A stretch of 64,000 bases of DNA from Pseudopedobacter sp044361595 (GCA_044361595.1 JBIKIN010000012.1:62001-126000); one strand, 5' to 3'. Counted from the first letter of the stretch, positions 18,393 through 26,707 are shown. A program made the numbers and translations. Notes: a model not told the origin generated them from the letters alone.

Positions 18393-19763
18393 ATTCTCAT
18401 ATTCAGTCAGGCTACTTGGGAATTCCTCTGCAATTATTTCCTCAACGGTCTTTGGTGGTACTTGTGAATTAAGTTTTTCAAGAATGGCTAATGTTTCTCT
18501 GTATTCCATCGCTTCCGGAAGTCTGGAAAATTCTGCGTCAAGTCCGATATCTTTTACTTTATTTTCTATTTCATCAAGCGTTACGTTGAAAAACTCCTTG
18601 CGATAATTCAGCATATTCACTTTTTTGTTTGTAAACGCTTTGTGTAACTCGTTTTCAAGTGTTGGTGCTTCGTCTGAATAAATCATAGCATGAATGTCAA
18701 ATTGAAAAGGAACAGAAGCGTCACCTAATTCTTTAACTCTGTCAATTGGCTCTAAACGTCTTGTCATGCCAATTTTGTAAACATTTTCTCCGAATGAACC
18801 AATATTTGAGATAATATAAACGTGACCACGTTTTGTCTGTTGAGCCATTGATAATGCTCTTTCTTTTTTCTCTTGTGCTTCTTTTAATTCTTGTTCTAAT
18901 TTTTCGATTTGTGCTTGCAATTTGTCGTGTTTTTCTCCTGTCGAAGCTTCATATTCCTTTCTAGCCTTGTCTAATGCTTTTTGATATGTCGCTTCTTCTT
19001 TTTCTGCTTCTCTTTGGGCTTGCTCAAATTCTCTTTTTACTTTTTCTTCTTCTCTTAACTCTTCTTGAATTGCTCTAATTTCCTCTTTCTCTTGTTGTCT
19101 TTTCGATTGATATTCATATTCAAGAATGAGTTCTTTTTGTTTCAAGTCTAAATATTGATTGTTTAAATGCACTTGAAACCCTTGACCCAATTTATTAATG
19201 GCATCAAATAGTTTCTGCATTCGCTCTTTCATTTGATTGATATTGTTCCATTTCACTTTGGAAACTAAAACATCACATTCCCCATTAAATGCTCTAAGCA
19301 TTAGTTTTTTGTAAACTTTTACTACTGCTCTTCCCTTTGCTTCGCTTCCTTCTACTGTCCAATTGGTATTACAAATTGCAGCTATGTCGGCAGTTATCAT
19401 TTCTTTTTGAATCTGTATGATTTTGTTTTGTTCTTCTCGATAGTCGTCCGATTTTTCAAAGTCGTAAACAGGTTCATAAATACCAAACTCAATTAGGTCT
19501 AACTTACTTTCAAAAACACTTACTTCTTTGCGTAGATTTTTATAGGTTTCTAAAGCAGCTTGATAGTTTGAGTTTAGAGTGTTGTACTCAGTCTCAATAT
19601 TTTTAATGTCAGTGTTTTTTGAACTGATTATTTGGTCTAAGCTCTTTTTTTGGCTTTCAACTTCTGCTTCAATGTTATTAATAGGCTTGTACCTCTCAAG
19701 CTGAGATTTGAGTTGTTTGATTTCTTCAAACTCCTTTTTCTTTAGAAAGTCAAATAGTCCCAT
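18372..19763 (-). CDS. DUF4041 / T5orf172 (Mug113, GIY-YIG-like) protein
   Basis: 463 residues. Order: coiled coil (about 5-95), a central globular DUF4041-like region (about 100-205, with DIAAICNTNWTVEGSEAKGRA), a long charged coiled coil (about 215-310), then a Mug113/T5orf172 domain (about 314-395) with GHVYIISN, VYKIGMTRR and ELHKAF, which belongs to the GIY-YIG nuclease clan. Relatives occur in phages and genomic islands; a DNA-nicking or defence role is plausible but unproven. The last residues (NPRLAQE) are read from the 173-bp repeat, so the native C-terminus was probably replaced by repeat insertion. It has no partner gene on the same strand within 1 kb. Confidence 0.82.
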   Translation of the reverse strand: MGLFDFLKKKEFEEIKQLKSQLERYKPINNIEAEVESQKKSLDQIISSKNTDIKNIETEYNTLNSNYQAALETYKNLRKEVSVFESKLDLIEFGIYEPVYDFEKSDDYREEQNKIIQIQKEMITADIAAICNTNWTVEGSEAKGRAVVKVYKKLMLRAFNGECDVLVSKVKWNNINQMKERMQKLFDAINKLGQGFQVHLNNQYLDLKQKELILEYEYQSKRQQEKEEIRAIQEELREEEKVKREFEQAQREAEKEEATYQKALDKARKEYEASTGEKHDKLQAQIEKLEQELKEAQEKKERALSMAQQTKRGHVYIISNIGSFGENVYKIGMTRRLEPIDRVKELGDASVPFQFDIHAMIYSDEAPTLENELHKAFTNKKVNMLNYRKEFFNVTLDEIENKVKDIGLDAEFSRLPEAMEYRETLAILEKLNSQVPPKTVEEIIAEEFPSSLTEYENPRLAQE

Positions 19764-20376
19764 TGTTGTTTATTTTTATTGGTTGTTTGTTCGTGTTGTC
19801 CAGCTTAGCATATAACTTAAATAAATCTTAAAATATCAGACTATTACATTCAAATCAAGTTTATATATCTGATAAAAATCAGTTTCATTCCCAAAAAAAT
19901 CCTTTTAATAGTAATAGAAAATAACCACCTGATGAGTAGCCACGTTGTTATGCGGCAAGGATTGGAAGGGCGGGAGCGAAGCGGACGGTTTGCTTTTTTT
20001 GGAAAGCAAACGGTACCCCTGCAAAGCCTGGCGCCGCTTTTTTTTTAGCGGGGCGCCGCCCAAAAATCTGTTTCATTCATCGGTAAAATGCTATCTCTCT
20101 ACACCTTAATCAAAAGCAAGATAATAAAAGAAAATTAACCTTCAAGAAAAATTTATTTAAGCGCTATTTAAAAAATTAAATAATTAAAAACTTGGTATGG
20201 TGCGGTTTACTTGGTTGCCAAGACAGTTCTGTTGTTAGGCATGTTCCTTAGCAACAAGATTGTTTACTTAGGCTATCAAAATTGGCTTTCCATAGTTTTA
20301 AAAAATGGCCATTTGGGTAGCCTACACATTAAACTAATCGATTCCATAAATTTTATACTTTTACAATAAAAAACGT
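19764..20376. other. 613-base intergenic region with a GC-rich repeat
   Basis: The region lies between the divergent DUF4041 and ruvX genes. It holds the GC-rich hairpin element at 19953-20071. The rest is AT-rich with no open frame, tRNA or clear promoter seen; a near-miss -7 element (tacttttac) lies about 20 bases before ruvX. Confidence 0.5.
19953..20071. repeat. GC-rich double-hairpin element
   Basis: The block is markedly richer in G+C than the flanks. It has two stems: tttgcttt with aaagcaaa around a short loop (about 19989-20011), and ggcgccgct with agcggggcgcc around a T run (about 20029-20057). The preamble cgggagcgaagcggacgg is not coding. Such blocks are typical dispersed intergenic repeats. 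It could also terminate transcription leftward or rightward. Confidence 0.6.
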
Positions 20377-20799
20377 ATGGCTAGATTAATGGCTTTTGAT
20401 TATGGTAGTAAAAGAATTGGTGTAGCTGTTACCGATAGCCTGCAAATAATAGCAACTGCTTTAACTACCATTCATCCAAAAGATGCCATAGCGTTTATTA
20501 AAAAATACCTAGAAACAGAAAATGTGGCTTGTTTTGTTTTGGGCGAACCTAAACAAATGGATGGCTCGGCGTCTCAATCGGCCCAGCAAGTAAAAGGTTT
20601 TGCTACCTTGTTAAAAAAGAATTTTCCGGAGGTGCCCATTGAAATGATAGATGAGCGATTTACTTCTAAAATGGCCAGTGCAAGCATTGCACAAAGTGGA
20701 TTAAAAAAGTCAGATAGGCAAAAGAAAGAATTGGTAGATGCCGTAGCTGCGGTTATTATTTTACAATCTTATTTAGAGAAAAAGAGTTTGGGTTTTTAA
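20377..20799 (+). CDS. ruvX: RuvX/YqgF family putative Holliday junction resolvase / pre-16S rRNA nuclease
   Basis: 140 residues, the usual length. RNase H-like fold with conserved acidic sites: FDYGSKRIGVAVTD at the start (Asp), GEPKQMDG, DERFTSK and the terminal DAVAAVIILQSYL. Family members are essential in E. coli and are implicated in 5' maturation of 16S rRNA; the Holliday junction assignment rests on structural similarity. It stands alone, with no co-directional partner within 400 bases. Confidence 0.95.
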   Translation: MARLMAFDYGSKRIGVAVTDSLQIIATALTTIHPKDAIAFIKKYLETENVACFVLGEPKQMDGSASQSAQQVKGFATLLKKNFPEVPIEMIDERFTSKMASASIAQSGLKKSDRQKKELVDAVAAVIILQSYLEKKSLGF

Positions 20800-20818
20800 T
20801 TAAATTTTACCCAAACTA

Positions 20819-21019
20819 CTATTTAGATAAGAAGTTTATTAAGCTTTTTTTGCCAATACTTACCATTGCATTTGTTGCTTTAGCACTTAAAGTTGTTGTA
20901 CTTAAAGCGTTGTCTGCTATTTTGTTTTCTTTTACTGCTACTGTAGATACCGCAAAAAATAATACTACAGGAATAATCATCATTAAGAACGGAGAAACTG
21001 GATTGTTGAACTTTTTCAT
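20819..21019 (-). CDS. Small single-pass membrane protein, unknown
   Basis: 66 residues from MKKFNNPV; an ATG 27 bases upstream would add MNHQTKTTD. One hydrophobic segment (about 9-27, FLMMIIPVVLFFAVSTVAV) is followed by a Ser/Thr/Ala/Lys-rich tail. No family was recognised. The MKK start and clean helix favour this strand over the overlapping plus-strand frame, which would encode the complementary hydrophobic string by chance. It converges with ruvX (20-base gap) and diverges from the LytS-type kinase gene. Confidence 0.45.
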   Translation of the reverse strand: MKKFNNPVSPFLMMIIPVVLFFAVSTVAVKENKIADNALSTTTLSAKATNAMVSIGKKSLINFLSK

Positions 21020-21223
21020 GTCTGTTGTTTTTGTTTGATGATTCAAATATGAAACTAAAATTATTGCTGCTAAAAAGTATTAGACCAATGGTATATTTGT
21101 CAAGACGAAACCACATAAACCGGCATTCATCTGTTTTTTAATTTATTTTGGGCGTTGGTAGATAAAAACAAGGCGTTGGTAGAAAGTGATTTTATTTAAA
21201 AATTCTTTAACTACTTTTAAATA

Positions 21224-22252
21224 ATGAGCAGGTTTAAAAAATTCTTACTCCATACCATGGTATGGCTCTTTTTAATAACGATTTTCACTTTTGTGTCTAC
21301 CGGTGGTTTTGAAGCTAGTAATGGAGTTTACATTCTATTTGTTGGCTTATCGCTATTAAATATCTGTATTTTTTATGCTAACCTTTCTTTGCTAATTCCC
21401 TATACGTTAGATATCAGGAAGTTTTTTTTATGGATTTTAGGTTGTGCTGCCATTATGATAGCATTTTTGGCTATTAAGTACGGTTTCTCTTTCTATATCT
21501 ATAAAATAAGCGGACTAAAAATGTTGTTTAGAGCTAAGGAAATGTTGATTAGAGACCCTACCGAGCTATTATTTACCACTTTTATTACTAATGGTTTCTT
21601 TATTTTTTTAAGTACTGTGTACAAGTTTACGGTAGATTGGTTTTTTAACGAAAAAGAAAAAACCGAGCTTGAGAGGCAAAGCCTAACCGCCGAATTAGCA
21701 TTTTTAAAATCGCAGATTAACCCTCACTTTCTGTTTAACTCTTTAAATAATATCTATTCTTTAGCCTATCAAAAATCAGAATCTACGCCAGATGCTATTT
21801 TAAAATTATCAGAAATAATGCGTTACATGCTTTACGAAAGTAACGACAACCGCGTTTGTTTAGAAAAAGAAATTACTTATTTAAAAAGTTTTATAGATCT
21901 GCAAAAATTGCGTTTTAAGGGCAATGCGCATGTTATTTTAGAAGTAGAAGGGCAAATTGCCAATCAAACAATTGTGCCTTTAATTTTAATTTCCTTTGTA
22001 GAAAATGCTTTTAAACATGGTTTAGCAACCGATAAGGAAAATCCAATTCACATTAATATTTCGGTGTTTGAAGATAATATGCTTTTTACCATCAAAAATA
22101 AAAAGAGCAATAATTTGCAAAAAGACCAAACGGGTGGTATAGGTATGATCAATGTTGTACGTAGATTAGATTTAACCTACCCCGATAAATATAAACTATC
22201 GGTAGAAAACAAGGAAAACGAATATTTTTCTGAATTATATTTAAATTTATAG
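21224..22252 (+). CDS. LytS/YpdA-type sensor histidine kinase
   Basis: 342 residues. Four membrane helices occupy the first 145 residues, then a short coiled linker. The His_kinase domain has the hallmark QINPHFLFNSLNNI (His168 as phospho-acceptor) and an HATPase with FVENAFKHG and a G-box GGIGMINVVRRL. There is no extracytoplasmic sensor domain, so the membrane helices probably sense the signal. It forms a two-gene operon with the LytTR regulator that starts 1 base after its stop. The targets are unknown. Confidence 0.93.
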   Translation: MSRFKKFLLHTMVWLFLITIFTFVSTGGFEASNGVYILFVGLSLLNICIFYANLSLLIPYTLDIRKFFLWILGCAAIMIAFLAIKYGFSFYIYKISGLKMLFRAKEMLIRDPTELLFTTFITNGFFIFLSTVYKFTVDWFFNEKEKTELERQSLTAELAFLKSQINPHFLFNSLNNIYSLAYQKSESTPDAILKLSEIMRYMLYESNDNRVCLEKEITYLKSFIDLQKLRFKGNAHVILEVEGQIANQTIVPLILISFVENAFKHGLATDKENPIHINISVFEDNMLFTIKNKKSNNLQKDQTGGIGMINVVRRLDLTYPDKYKLSVENKENEYFSELYLNL

Positions 22253-22253
22253 C

Positions 22254-22991
22254 ATGATCAAATGCCTAATTGTAGACGACGAACCCCTAGCTATAGATAT
22301 TATAGAGGATTATATCAGTAAAATTCCGTTTTTAACGCTGTACAAGAGCTTTCAAAACCCCATAGAAGCTTTAACGGTGGTACAAGCAGAGCAAATAGAT
22401 TTGGTTTTTTTAGATGTGCAAATGCCAGAACTAACAGGCATCCAGTTTTTAAAAATAGCTAACGGAAAGTGCAAGGTTATTTTAACTACTGCTTATCCAG
22501 ATTATGCTTTACAAGGTTACGAGTTAAATGTGGTTGATTACCTGCTAAAGCCTATTGCTTTTGATCGGTTTTACAAGGCTGCTCAAAAAGCACAAGATTT
22601 ATTAACCAATAACACTAATATTGCTCCTGCTGTTCCTCACGAGCAAATTACTCAGCAAGTAAACACTTTTGTAAACGATTTCATTTTTGTAAAAACCGAG
22701 TATAAAATTCAGAAAATTTACCTAGACGATATTTTGTTTATTGAAGGATTAAAAGATTATATTTCTATTTATACCAAAACCGAGCGTATCATTACCCTAC
22801 AAAGTATGAAGAAAATAGATGACGCCCTTCCCGATCATTTATTTGTACGTGTACATAAATCTTACATTGTGGCTTTAGATAAAATAGAAAGTATAGAGCG
22901 TAGTCGTATTACTATAAAAGACAAAATTATCCCAATTGGCGATACCCACCGAGATTATTTCTTTAAAATGATTGAAGATAAAAACGTTTAG
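22254..22991 (+). CDS. LytTR-family response regulator
   Basis: 245 residues. The receiver domain (about 1-120) has phospho-acceptor Asp54 in FLDVQMPELTG and the conserved Lys in LLKPIAFDR. The LytTR DNA-binding domain (about 145-240) has DILFIEGLKDYISIYT and FVRVHKSYIVALDKI. It is the cognate regulator of the kinase encoded immediately upstream, and the one-base spacing implies coupled translation. LytTR proteins bind paired direct repeats upstream of target promoters; no target site was identified here. Confidence 0.94.
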   Translation: MIKCLIVDDEPLAIDIIEDYISKIPFLTLYKSFQNPIEALTVVQAEQIDLVFLDVQMPELTGIQFLKIANGKCKVILTTAYPDYALQGYELNVVDYLLKPIAFDRFYKAAQKAQDLLTNNTNIAPAVPHEQITQQVNTFVNDFIFVKTEYKIQKIYLDDILFIEGLKDYISIYTKTERIITLQSMKKIDDALPDHLFVRVHKSYIVALDKIESIERSRITIKDKIIPIGDTHRDYFFKMIEDKNV

Positions 22992-23208
22992 TTTTTAGAT
23001 TGTTAAGATTTGGGTATTTTAATCCTATCGTGTGGACATATATATATGAATTAAATTGATTTTCTCAATAATCAATCTAACATACTAACTTTAAATTAAA
23101 TTTATCTAGGATTTTAAAAAGCTCATTTTAGCGTTATTAACTTCTTTTCCATTGCTAAAAAGAATGAAACTAAAAAATTAGAAAAGATGTGTCCATACAG
23201 TAGGATGA

Positions 23209-23300
23209 TAAATCGGGAGCTGCCCCCAAAAATGGCGAAAGAATGAGGGGTTAAGGAAAGGGGGCACAGGATTCTTGTGCTTTTAAAATGAGTATGAAAA
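23209..23300. repeat. Diverged inverted copy of the 173-bp repeat
   Basis: The blocks gaatgaggggttaagga and ttcttgtgcttttaa match the reverse complement of 18055-18227 (gaatgaggggtaagga, ttcttgtgcttttga), in the same order and with similar spacing. This shows that the repeat is dispersed, not just a local duplication. Confidence 0.65.
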
Positions 23301-23433
23301 ATATTATGGTTAAAGAGGAATTGTATATTGATTACAATGAAAGGCACATTATCCATTTCACAGGGCTTATGCTACATGCTTGCACCAAACTGGGTACATG
23401 AAGTGAGAATTGAAAATCCATTTCATTTATAAA

Positions 23434-23463
23434 GTTCGACATGCCTTTAGGAACATGTCGAAC
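23434..23463. repeat. Perfect 10-bp-arm inverted repeat
   Basis: Arms gttcgacatg and catgtcgaac are exact complements around a 10-base loop. It lies about 80 bases beyond the stop of the CIA30 gene (read on the minus strand), so it could be a terminator, but there is no T run. A repeat-family hairpin is equally likely. Confidence 0.6.
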
Positions 23464-23543
23464 AGCGGATAAAATTAGGAATGACTCAGCAATCAAACAT
23501 TTCCAAAATCTAATATCTTCTTCCTGCAAATTGCTGTCTTTTT

Positions 23544-24080
23544 TTACTCCACATCAATCCAATGTATTAACAATTGAAAGTCTTCTTCTTGCTTATTGGC
23601 AATCAAAAAGCTCAATTGTTGGATAGTTGGGAAATTAAAATTTGAAAGATCTAATTTGCGCCCTCTAAACTGAGGGTAAAACTCGCTAATTGCTAATTTA
23701 ATGGTCTCCCATTCTCCAGAAGTGGTAAACTGATGAACATAAGATTCAGATTGTTTAGCTTCGCCTTTCAACCTAAATTCATAGCGCTTTCCATCTCCTT
23801 TCACTCTTAAAACAATGAATTTCTTTTCTTTGGATAGCTTTACGGCGGTATTTAATTGCATGGAGGCAAATCCTCCATAGTTTGCTAATGAAACATGACC
23901 TGAAAATTGCCCATGCCCCTCTTTCGTGAGCACTAACGAACTTTTGGATCTCCCGCCCATTACACCATCGTTCACAATACGCCATTGTTGGATATTAGAT
24001 TGAGGTAAAAAAGTATAAATCTTCTCCATATTTGAACTGGTAAATAAGCTTAAAGTTATAAGAGTGAAGATGTATTTCAT
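23544..24080 (-). CDS. CIA30 family protein
   Basis: 178 residues. The core NDGVMGGRSKSSLVLT ... FSGHVSLANYGGFASMQL is the hallmark of the CIA30 domain, a galactose-binding-like beta sandwich named after a mitochondrial complex I assembly factor. A weakly hydrophobic N-terminus (MKYIFTLITLSLFTSS) may be a signal peptide. Bacterial members are uncharacterised, and a role in complex I assembly should not be assumed. It is a single gene flanked by repeat-containing intergenic regions. Confidence 0.85.
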   Translation of the reverse strand: MKYIFTLITLSLFTSSNMEKIYTFLPQSNIQQWRIVNDGVMGGRSKSSLVLTKEGHGQFSGHVSLANYGGFASMQLNTAVKLSKEKKFIVLRVKGDGKRYEFRLKGEAKQSESYVHQFTTSGEWETIKLAISEFYPQFRGRKLDLSNFNFPTIQQLSFLIANKQEEDFQLLIHWIDVE

Positions 24081-24505
24081 GGTTTTATATCGATATCTTC
24101 TGCTAGCTGTGCTTACAAATATTTACAAAGCCCGCCGCTCTTAATGATCTGGTTTATCAATTACTCAATACCATTTTCTTTGTCTTTGTTTTTTTATTGC
24201 AGATAAATATATTAAAACAGTTATTCAAACGCAGGTGTTGGCTGATGCATAATCAATATTTTACTTTTAGCTTATAGCTGATGATACTGTTTTATAAGGA
24301 TTGAAATTCTAAGTATTTATATTGTTAGATGTATAAGTTGACGGGGTAATGCTTGGCGATGTGGCGGATTTTTAGCACAAAAGTTCAATAGAATTCCTAA
24401 AGTTGAACCTTGCACAAATGTTTCATAAAAGCACTTCCGCCGCCATATTGCCAAAGCGATGTTAGTGGTAGTGCGTCTTGTTTTTATTTTATATTATCTT
24501 GAATT
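24081..24505. other. 425-base intergenic region with attC-like palindrome
   Basis: The left 250 bases show nothing recognisable. The right part (24340-24478) is a long imperfect palindrome described separately. No open frame was recognised. Confidence 0.5.
24340..24478 (-). repeat. attC-like long imperfect palindrome 1 (3' of MBOAT-like gene)
   Basis: Outer arms gcttggcgatgtggcgg (24351-24367) and ccgccatattgccaaagc (about 24440-24457) are complementary with bulges. Inner arms aagttcaa and ttgaacctt also pair. On the minus strand it follows the stop of the 147-residue gene and carries cactaac at its gene-proximal edge, comparable to the R'' box (RYYYAAC) of integron attC sites. Length (about 140 bp), bulged stem and position 3' of a small gene match attC architecture, but the consensus boxes are not exact. 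Confidence 0.45.
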
Positions 24506-24949
24506 TCAATAAAAATTGAATATTGTATTTAGACGTTTTGTTAGAAAAAAACAAATACCAATTATTAATAGATTTATTAAAGCTCTAAAAATCCATTTCC
24601 GATTTGATAAGTCGTAGTTAATTTCTTTTGAAATCACAACGCACATTCCCATTAAAAGAAACCAAACTGCAAAAAAAAGTGAAATTTCACCTCTTATTAA
24701 AGTCGTTACTAAATCGTGAATGAGTCCACAAAAAACAAATGTCAAAACTAAAGAAAATCCAGTTGGAAATATTTTTTTCAACGGTCGAAATACGGTTGTT
24801 CCCAAATAATAGCCGAAAATCGGGTTCCAAAAATTCCAAAAAGTTGAAAAATTATTTGCACCAAGCGACCTTTCTACATTATTACGAAGGGAATTAGGGT
24901 GTCCCAAAGGAACGCCATTTCTCTTCTTTATATATTCGGATAACTTCAT
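24506..24949 (-). CDS. Small membrane protein resembling the catalytic end of MBOAT acyltransferases
   Basis: 147 residues with about four membrane segments. The block FSTFWNFWNPIFGYYLG ... LVLTFVFCGLIHDLV resembles the region of membrane-bound O-acyltransferases and wax-synthase-like proteins around the active-site His (here in FCGLIHD). Full MBOAT proteins are about 350-450 residues, so this is either a short family or a fragment; no frame remnant is visible upstream. It sits between two attC-like palindromes on the same strand, as an integron cassette would. Function is not established. Confidence 0.6.
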   Translation of the reverse strand: MKLSEYIKKRNGVPLGHPNSLRNNVERSLGANNFSTFWNFWNPIFGYYLGTTVFRPLKKIFPTGFSLVLTFVFCGLIHDLVTTLIRGEISLFFAVWFLLMGMCVVISKEINYDLSNRKWIFRALINLLIIGICFFLTKRLNTIFNFY

Positions 24950-25047
24950 TTAGTGTTATTCTCTTCGGGTTTTAAATCGATTGTTTCTTGGCATTCGTCA
25001 AGTTGATGACTTCATTTTGTGTTTTTTTATTAGCTGAGTTTCTGTCG

Positions 25048-25200
25048 CATAACCGCTAGCGTTACGTTTTGGCGCTTGGCGAAGAAGCGGATTTCGAAGC
25101 ACTAAACTGTCTGCCAGCACTGAGCTTGATAAAAAGCACAAAGCTTGAATTAAGCACTGAACCCGCTTTTTTGCCAAACGCCTGTTACCTGCTGGCTTTC
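25048..25200 (-). repeat. attC-like long imperfect palindrome 2 (between SUKH and MBOAT-like genes)
   Basis: Arms ggcgcttggcgaagaagcgg (25071-25090) and ccgcttttttgccaaacgcc (25163-25182) are complementary over most positions. On the minus strand the gene-proximal edge is gcaggtaac, the exact complement of the gttacctgc found just upstream of the SUKH gene, and the distal edge reads gttatgcg. Paired inverse core boxes around a bulged stem are the plan of an integron attC site. Its length is about 150 bp. Confidence 0.5.
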
Positions 25201-25214
25201 TGTCCGCTGTTGAT

Positions 25215-25892
25215 TTAGTATCCAAATTCTTCAAAGTTTGCTTTTTCCATTTCTGTCCAACTTGCCCAATATGATTTACCTGTCGAACCTGCACCGTTTG
25301 GGTCAATTGCATAAAAGTCAGGTATTACTTCAAAACGTTTTTTCGTTTTAGTTTCAGTTAAGAAATGTGCCAAACATTCTAACATTTTGTCGAAGGAAGA
25401 GAAAATAATTTCGCTCAATCCATCCAAGTCGCCACCATATTCGTGGTCATAAACTCTAATAGGAAAATCTTTCTTGTCAGTAATGTCTCTTGTGTCAAAT
25501 ACTAATGGTCCTGCGTCATTCCCTTCGTCTGCAAATGGAATGAGTCCGAGCGGGATAAGTTGTTCTGGGATGTCCCAGTCAAGATTGTCGATTAATTTCT
25601 CCAACGGTTTTGTCGGCAAAGAATGTGGAAGTCTTATTATTGAACAGTCACAGTCTGCGAAAAAATATCGTTTATGCCATTCAATAAAGTTGTCTGGAAA
25701 TGTGGCTTTAAATTTTGCTTCTACTTTTTTATAATCGTCAATAGTCAAAGTCCCTGGAATAAGTTTCCATTCATACCAACCGTCTTTGTCAACCGCTGAT
25801 TGCATTATTTCTTTCGGAACCTCGTCAGTATAAACAGACTTCATTCCGGTTGTCCAAAATGCTTTGAAAAATTGTTCGATTCTGTCGGTCAT
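25215..25892 (-). CDS. SMI1/KNR4 (SUKH superfamily) protein
   Basis: 225 residues. The segment YKKVEAKFKATFPDNFIEWH followed by LIPLGLIPFADEGNDAGPLVFD is the typical SUKH fold signature. SUKH proteins often act as immunity proteins to contact-dependent or polymorphic toxins, including nuclease toxins, and are frequent lone genes in cassettes and islands. No toxin gene is adjacent, so it may be an orphan immunity gene. The start is 17 bases downstream of gcaggtaac (read on the plus strand), and it is followed by the attC-like palindrome 2. Confidence 0.85.
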   Translation of the reverse strand: MTDRIEQFFKAFWTTGMKSVYTDEVPKEIMQSAVDKDGWYEWKLIPGTLTIDDYKKVEAKFKATFPDNFIEWHKRYFFADCDCSIIRLPHSLPTKPLEKLIDNLDWDIPEQLIPLGLIPFADEGNDAGPLVFDTRDITDKKDFPIRVYDHEYGGDLDGLSEIIFSSFDKMLECLAHFLTETKTKKRFEVIPDFYAIDPNGAGSTGKSYWASWTEMEKANFEEFGY

Positions 25893-25908
25893 TGCTGTTG
25901 TCTTTTAA

Positions 25909-25921
25909 GCTTGCAGGTAAC
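25909..25921 (-). other. Cassette-boundary-like box upstream of the SUKH gene
   Basis: On the minus strand this reads gttacctgcaagc, 17 bases before the SUKH start codon. Its first nine bases are the reverse complement of gcaggtaac at the 3' side of the same gene (minus strand). A box of this kind at the 5' edge and its complement at the 3' edge is what integron cassette insertion leaves behind. It is short, so chance cannot be excluded. Confidence 0.4.
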
Positions 25922-26145
25922 TTATAAATATATCCAATAATACAGAAAAAACAGTATTCTTTATTTTATCAAATTAGCCTTAAAACCAATTTAAACAGCT
26001 ATTATTCATATTCATCCGTTTATATACGGATATAAATGTTTATCACCCGATTAATTTTCTGGCTTGTTTTCACCTTTGTATCGTCGGTTAGCCATGGTGG
26101 TTAGCTGTTCGTTAATCAAGTATTTACAATTTAATTTTTAAGAAC

Positions 26146-26481
26146 ATGAACAATTTAAGAAACAGTGTACGTTTAATCGGGTTTTTAGGTGCAGCTCCAG
26201 AAGTAAAAGAAATTTCTAAAACCATGAAAGTTGCTAAATTTAGTGTAGCCACCAATTATACTTACAAAAACGAAAAAGGCGAGCGAGTAGAAGAAACACA
26301 TTGGCATCAAATAGCTGTATGGAACAAACAAGCAGATATTGCCTCCCAAATTTTAACCAAAGGTAGCGAAGTGGCTATAGAAGGTAGGTTAGTGAATAAA
26401 AGCTATAACGACAAGGATGGTAATAAGAAGTATATTACTGAAATCATCGTAAATGAGTTTGCCGTTTTGGGTAAAAAGTAA
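26146..26481 (+). CDS. ssb: Single-stranded DNA-binding protein, short form
   Basis: 111 residues, essentially one OB fold: NSVRLIGFLGAAPEVK, VAKFSVATNYTYKN, THWHQIAVWNKQADIA and GSEVAIEGRLVNKSYNDKDGNKKY are standard SSB blocks. It ends FAVLGKK and lacks the Gly/Pro linker and acidic DDIPF-type tip that recruits repair and replication proteins, so it is probably an accessory paralogue rather than the main chromosomal SSB. It is a stand-alone gene with its own terminator. Confidence 0.92.
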   Translation: MNNLRNSVRLIGFLGAAPEVKEISKTMKVAKFSVATNYTYKNEKGERVEETHWHQIAVWNKQADIASQILTKGSEVAIEGRLVNKSYNDKDGNKKYITEIIVNEFAVLGKK

Positions 26482-26502
26482 ACAACCAAATTAGATGAAT
26501 TA

Positions 26503-26560
26503 AAGAGGCGGTCTCAAATAGTGAATGTAAAAATTTGATTTTGAGACTGCTTCTTTTTTT
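26503..26560 (+). terminator. Terminator after ssb
   Basis: Arms gaggcggtctcaaa and ttttgagactgcttc pair with a G-U and a small bulge around a loop of about 20 bases, followed by a seven-T run. It lies about 20 bases beyond the ssb stop. Confidence 0.7.
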
Positions 26561-26707
26561 ATTAAACATACCTTAATCTTGCGGATCCGTTTGATAAGTC
26601 ATAAGCCTTAATCGAATTCATTTATTGATGGAATTTATATGTTTGCTTAGCTCTTGTTGGTTATTTTTTCATTGAGGCAAAAAAACATTATTAAAATTTA
26701 CAACGCA

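Larger units (their letters stand above)
22992..23543. other. 552-base intergenic region with repeat remnants
   Basis: No gene seen. It contains a diverged, inverted copy of the 173-bp repeat (23209-23300) and a perfect 10-bp-stem hairpin (23434-23463). The short frames on both strands here run through these repeats and resemble no protein. Confidence 0.55.

Noticed and set aside
18233..18606. Two plus-strand open frames across the direct repeat
   Set aside because: They are repeat sequence plus the antisense of the DUF4041 gene.
20233..20240. gttgttaggc as an attC core (GTTAGGC) upstream of ruvX
   Set aside because: An exact core but with no paired complementary box or palindrome nearby, and ruvX is a core gene.
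20850..21038. Plus-strand 62-codon hydrophobic frame
   Set aside because: It is the complement of the small minus-strand membrane protein; only the minus frame has an MKK start and a normal topology.
25048..25200. The palindrome as a simple terminator
   Set aside because: The stem is bulged and 60+ bases apart, has no terminal T run and carries cassette-like edge boxes.
24998..25312. 104-codon open frame over the attC-like palindrome
   Set aside because: It reads through the palindrome and the end of the SUKH gene in another frame; the composition is not protein-like.
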